5,922 nucleotides of DNA from Planctomycetia bacterium (GTDB taxonomy: Bacteria; Planctomycetota; UBA11346). A program made the translations under genes and the position numbers. The DNA lies in NCBI GenBank assembly GCA_005801395.1, contig SYDV01000367.1, forward strand, positions 1 to 5,922, written 5' to 3'. Under the pieces are notes generated by a model, which was given only the letters and a program-made list of their open reading frames with translations, was not told the DNA's origin and did no database searches. This document shows positions 4,151 through 5,922 of the stretch, one piece after another. Every line of letters begins with the position of its first letter. Within the stretch, counting starts at the first letter, position 1.

Positions 4151-5134
4151 ATGACTCAAGCTGGTTTATTGCCTACAATGGCTGCGCCAACCCAACCACC
4201 ACCAATTACTCTTTCGCTTACCATTACAAATTTCCAACTTGCATTGACTACGGCACCAACGAACTCCCAAGATAATCCACTCACCACGATTCGGCGTCTC
4301 ATCTTCACTGCTGATCGCTCATTTGCCGATCTCGCCCGCGGAGCAGGGCTATCAGCGCTGGTGGTACGTCGATTGGCGGTCGGCAAGCGGCATCCACGAT
4401 TAAAACAATTTTTCATTGCTCTCAGTCGACTTGATATTGGCTTAATCGCGCGAACGAAAAACGAAAATCGCTGGCAAGTTTTAGCGATTCCACTTAACAA
4501 TTTGCCATTACCCAACGGAACAGAATTAAGTCACCTGGTCATCGAAGCCACCGCTCGACTAAAGCCACTGACGCTTGTCATCACAACGACCGGATTAAGT
4601 CGTTGTGCAGTCGCGCGCTTACGACGCGGATTACTTCCGCCTGTCATTTCAGCGGTTCTCCAATTACTTTCGGCCGTAGACGGGCAACTTATGGCGATTG
4701 GCGGTGACGGTACAGCACGAGAATTATTATTACCAAAAACTAAGCACGTCACACTTAAAAAATATCAAGCGCCTATCGTTAAAAAAAAATCACACACGCT
4801 TGTTAGACCAAAGCGTGGACGAATGACCTTAAAAAAGGATGACATTCTTACCATGCACCAACAGCTGGGTATGAATTATACCCGCATCGCTCTGATTGCT
4901 GGTGTCAGCGTCGAACGCGTGCGCCAGATTTTACAACTTTTCGGGGTGGAGCCTTTGCGCCAGCGCCAGCGGCGACAGCTGATCGAGTCGTGCCAGCGCG
5001 ACTTAAACGCTCCTGCAATCGTGCCACCTGGTTTCGAAGTTTCTTCACCGTCTGCTCAAGCCGTTGTTGGCGCTTCACCAACAACTCAATCACGCGATCA
5101 CGCACATCAGAGGAATCACTCTTTTTCACGCTGA
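4151..5134 (+). CDS. Unrecognised DNA-binding protein with three helix-turn-helix segments
   Basis: Predicted regulator, not assigned to a named family. Counting from ATG 4151, segment 1 (about 47-92) contains RSFADLARGAGLSALVVRRL and segment 2 (about 127-172) contains GLSRCAVARLRRGLLPPVIS. They align with each other (GLS..VV/AV.RL...., then a helix ending in DIGLIA or VDGQLMA), suggesting an internal duplication of an XRE-like fold. A very basic linker (about 198-218, KKYQAPIVKKKSHTLVRPKR) leads to segment 3 (about 231-264), where TRIALIAGVSVERVRQIL resembles the DNA-binding helices of sigma factor region 4. The last about 55 residues look unstructured and overlap an antisense frame. The start is uncertain: TTG 4115, ATG 4151 and ATG 4178 are in frame, and none has a good ribosome site. 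Whether it controls the nearby reb cluster is unknown. Confidence 0.7.
   Translation: MTQAGLLPTMAAPTQPPPITLSLTITNFQLALTTAPTNSQDNPLTTIRRLIFTADRSFADLARGAGLSALVVRRLAVGKRHPRLKQFFIALSRLDIGLIARTKNENRWQVLAIPLNNLPLPNGTELSHLVIEATARLKPLTLVITTTGLSRCAVARLRRGLLPPVISAVLQLLSAVDGQLMAIGGDGTARELLLPKTKHVTLKKYQAPIVKKKSHTLVRPKRGRMTLKKDDILTMHQQLGMNYTRIALIAGVSVERVRQILQLFGVEPLRQRQRRQLIESCQRDLNAPAIVPPGFEVSSPSAQAVVGASPTTQSRDHAHQRNHSFSR
4905..5129 (-). CDS. Antisense frame encoding a basic leucine-zipper-like peptide (74 aa), uncertain
   Basis: This frame lies wholly inside, and opposite to, the end of the HTH gene. It starts at GTG 5129 (an in-frame stop four codons upstream limits extension) and has no clear ribosome site. 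Residues 13-44 form a textbook coiled coil: Leu at 17, 24, 31 and 38 with I14, V28, V35 and L42 at the partner positions, and Lys/Arg/Gln/Glu between. The tail (45-74) is Ala/Lys/Arg rich and ends ARVRR. The regular heptads and natural codon use argue for a real protein. The overlap with a coding HTH region and the weak start argue against. If it is real, the tail of the plus-strand gene may be the shadow instead. No family is recognised. Confidence 0.35.
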   Translation of the reverse strand: MKKSDSSDVRDRVIELLVKRQQRLEQTVKKLRNQVARLQERLSRAGTTRSAVAAGAGAKAPPRKVVKSGARVRR

Positions 5135-5302
5135 GAGTTTACCACGTAGTAAAGTAAAGCCGCAAGAGTAAACTTGAGAGATAAACACCTAACACTCAAA
5201 AAATAATCCGTTCCTTGATAAATCACCACCTTTTAGATCATTCCAGGTCCTAACTAAGTCTCTAGAAGCACTTTAGCCGTCATTCAATCGACTTCTGTGG
5301 AT

Positions 5303-5307
5303 AGGAG
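5303..5307 (+). promoter_or_regulatory. Ribosome binding site of the leader reading frame
   Basis: AGGAG with a 5-nt spacer to ATG 5313. It is the best ribosome site on the plus strand here and points to the short leader frame rather than to the DUF1844 start, which has none of its own. Confidence 0.6.
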
Positions 5308-5312
5308 TTGGC

Positions 5313-5381
5313 ATGTCGCCACTGCAATTTGCGTGTTGGGACAAGCTGTTTACCTTCTCGGCCCACCCACTGAGCCTATGA
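5313..5381 (+). CDS. Short leader peptide (22 aa) translationally coupled to the DUF1844 gene
   Basis: An ATG with a well-spaced AGGAG opens a 22-codon frame whose TGA stop overlaps the DUF1844 start in the arrangement ATGA (5378-5381). The peptide starts MSPLQFACWDKLFTFSAHPL and has no recognisable domain. The layout suggests that ribosomes ending the leader restart on the DUF1844 gene. An alternative is that the family member starts further upstream at GTG 5297 in its own frame, which would extend it by 27 residues without similarity to the family core as I know it. Confidence 0.5.
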   Translation: MSPLQFACWDKLFTFSAHPLSL

Positions 5382-5635
5382 CCGACCCTACCAAAGTTCC
5401 CGAAGCCACGTTTCTCAATTTCCTCAGCGGGCTCAGCGCCCAGGCATTGATGCAATTTGGCGATATTCCTAATCCCATTACTGGCACCCGTGATGTGAAT
5501 CCTGCCTATGCTAAATACACCGTCGAGTTATTGCGAATTCTTGAAGAAAAAACAAAAGGCAATCGCAGTAAAGAAGAAGATGAATATTTATTAACGATGT
5601 TGAAAAATTTTGGCGCGAAGTTGGAAAAGCTCTAA
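5378..5635 (+). CDS. DUF1844 family protein (85 aa)
   Basis: A small protein of the DUF1844 family, whose biochemical role is unknown. The family core is clear: FLNFLSGLSAQALMQFGDIP (12-31), then NPITG, AKYTVELLRILEEKTKGN (45-62), and a charged helical end EEDEYLLTMLKNFGAKLEKL. I place the start at ATG 5378, giving MTDPTKVPEAT ahead of the core; it lacks its own ribosome site but overlaps the stop of a leader frame. The length is near the short end for the family. There is no signal peptide or long hydrophobic segment. It is 162 nt past the nearest frame to the left and has no gene to its right in the window, so it gives no link to the reb cluster. The family points toward Planctomycetota, Acidobacteriota or deltaproteobacteria-like hosts. 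Confidence 0.9.
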   Translation: MTDPTKVPEATFLNFLSGLSAQALMQFGDIPNPITGTRDVNPAYAKYTVELLRILEEKTKGNRSKEEDEYLLTMLKNFGAKLEKL

Positions 5636-5657
5636 CTGGTCCAAAGTCAATATGGCT

Positions 5658-5676
5658 GGTCCGAGGTCCGAGGTCC
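5658..5676 (+). repeat. Short 7-bp tandem repeat (GGTCCGA, 2.7 copies)
   Basis: GGTCCGA GGTCCGA GGTCC lies 22 nt after the DUF1844 stop. It shares its unit length (7 bp) and GG start with the larger array at the right edge, and may be a small or decayed array of the same class. Confidence 0.7.
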
Positions 5677-5679
5677 TGC

Positions 5680-5705
5680 CTGTTCAATCGTCATTACTTG
5701 AACAG
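5680..5705. other. Stem-loop downstream of the DUF1844 gene
   Basis: An 8-bp stem CTGTTCAA / TTGAACAG with a 10-nt loop, 45 nt past the stop codon. It is followed by ACGCGTATC, without a T run, so a Rho-independent terminator is doubtful. It may mark the 3' end of the message or be a binding site. Confidence 0.35.
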
Positions 5706-5719
5706 ACGCGTATCTCATA

Positions 5720-5790
5720 GCTGCAAAAATGCTGGAGCCATTTTTTTCCTTATCGTAATTAAATAAAACTGGCACCAGCATTTCTGCAGC
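5720..5790. repeat. 71-bp imperfect inverted repeat
   Basis: Left arm 5720-5740 (GCTGCA, AAATGCTGG, CCA) and right arm 5770-5790 (TGG, CCAGCATTT, TGCAGC) pair over about 18 positions with a 2-nt mismatch block and a one-base bulge. They enclose a 29-nt AT-rich loop that begins with seven T. It could be a very small non-autonomous element, a terminator-like structure or a protein site. No target duplication is evident. Confidence 0.45.
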
Positions 5791-5831
5791 GGCAAATTAA
5801 CCATGCGTGACCTACCGTAATCATTCACGCA

Positions 5832-5922
5832 GGACATCGGACATCAGACATCGGACATCGGACATCGGACATCGGACATCGGACATCGGACATCGGACAT
5901 CGGACATAGGACATCGGACATC
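5832..5922 (+). repeat. Heptanucleotide tandem repeat array (GGACATC, 13 units, open at window end)
   Basis: Thirteen head-to-tail 7-bp units run to the last base of the window. Eleven are exact GGACATC; unit 3 is AGACATC and unit 10 is GGACATA. The array lies in non-coding DNA about 200 nt after the DUF1844 gene and its true length is unknown. Seven is not a multiple of three, so copy changes inside a gene would shift frame, but no gene is seen here. It is not a CRISPR array, because there are no spacers. Confidence 0.95.

Noticed and set aside
4156..4752. Minus-strand frames at 4156-4515 and 4531-4752
   Set aside because: Shadows of the HTH gene without domain-like sequence. Unlike the frame at 4905-5129, they show no heptads or other regular pattern.
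5298..5313. GG-N10-GC match to a sigma-54 promoter on the plus strand
   Set aside because: It overlaps the ribosome site and ATG of the leader frame, so it could not drive that gene, and the -24 block TGGATAG is poor.
5770..5788. TGGCACCAGCA resembling the -24 element of the reb promoter
   Set aside because: No GC at the required distance. It is explained by the inverted repeat, and no gene follows on that strand.
5832..5922. CRISPR array
   Set aside because: The units are 7 bp and directly adjacent, with no spacers and no cas genes.

Overview
The window is dominated by an R-body (refractile inclusion body) type gene cluster. Seven small genes of the RebB family lie in tandem on the minus strand (positions 1-2324). 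The leftmost one runs off the window. Upstream of the array, on the same strand, is a gene for a sigma-54 activator of the AAA+ type (2638-3732). A near-consensus sigma-54 promoter (minus strand, 2376-2361) sits about 26 nt ahead of a strong ribosome binding site and the first reb gene. The simplest reading is a self-contained unit: the activator turns on RpoN-dependent transcription, which runs leftward through the reb array. In Caedibacter and Azorhizobium, Reb proteins polymerise into extendable protein ribbons linked to killing or pathogenic interaction with eukaryotic hosts. That role is transferred here by family, not shown by the sequence.

Layout, transcribed right to left from position 2350: three almost identical RebB proteins (2085-2324, 1753-1989, 1257-1499), a moderately diverged one (996-1235), a strong hairpin that may be a partial terminator (940-969), a more diverged copy (625-855), then two strongly diverged members (288-539 and 1-190). 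The intergenic spaces carry a recurring small stem-loop (three copies) and a 163-bp element with perfect 22-bp terminal inverted repeats that looks like a MITE. The space between the sigma-54 promoter and the activator gene (2377-2637) is rich in dyads and hairpins and may hold the activator's binding sites.

Right half: 3733-4150 has no gene that can be called with confidence. A plus-strand gene (about 4151-5134) encodes an unusual predicted DNA-binding protein with three helix-turn-helix segments, two of which look like an internal duplication. Its 3' end is overlapped in antisense by a 74-codon reading frame with a textbook leucine-zipper heptad pattern. A short leader reading frame with a good ribosome binding site (5313-5381) overlaps by ATGA the start of a DUF1844 gene (5378-5635). 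The right edge is a 7-bp tandem repeat (13 units, still running at the window end), preceded by a smaller 7-bp repeat of another sequence and a 71-bp imperfect inverted repeat.

Organism: by eye the base composition is moderately AT-leaning to balanced. Sigma-54 control implies a bacterium with RpoN. DUF1844 is best known from Planctomycetota, Acidobacteriota and deltaproteobacteria-like lineages, and reb clusters occur scattered through Proteobacteria and other Gram-negative phyla. The sequence alone does not let me name a taxon.
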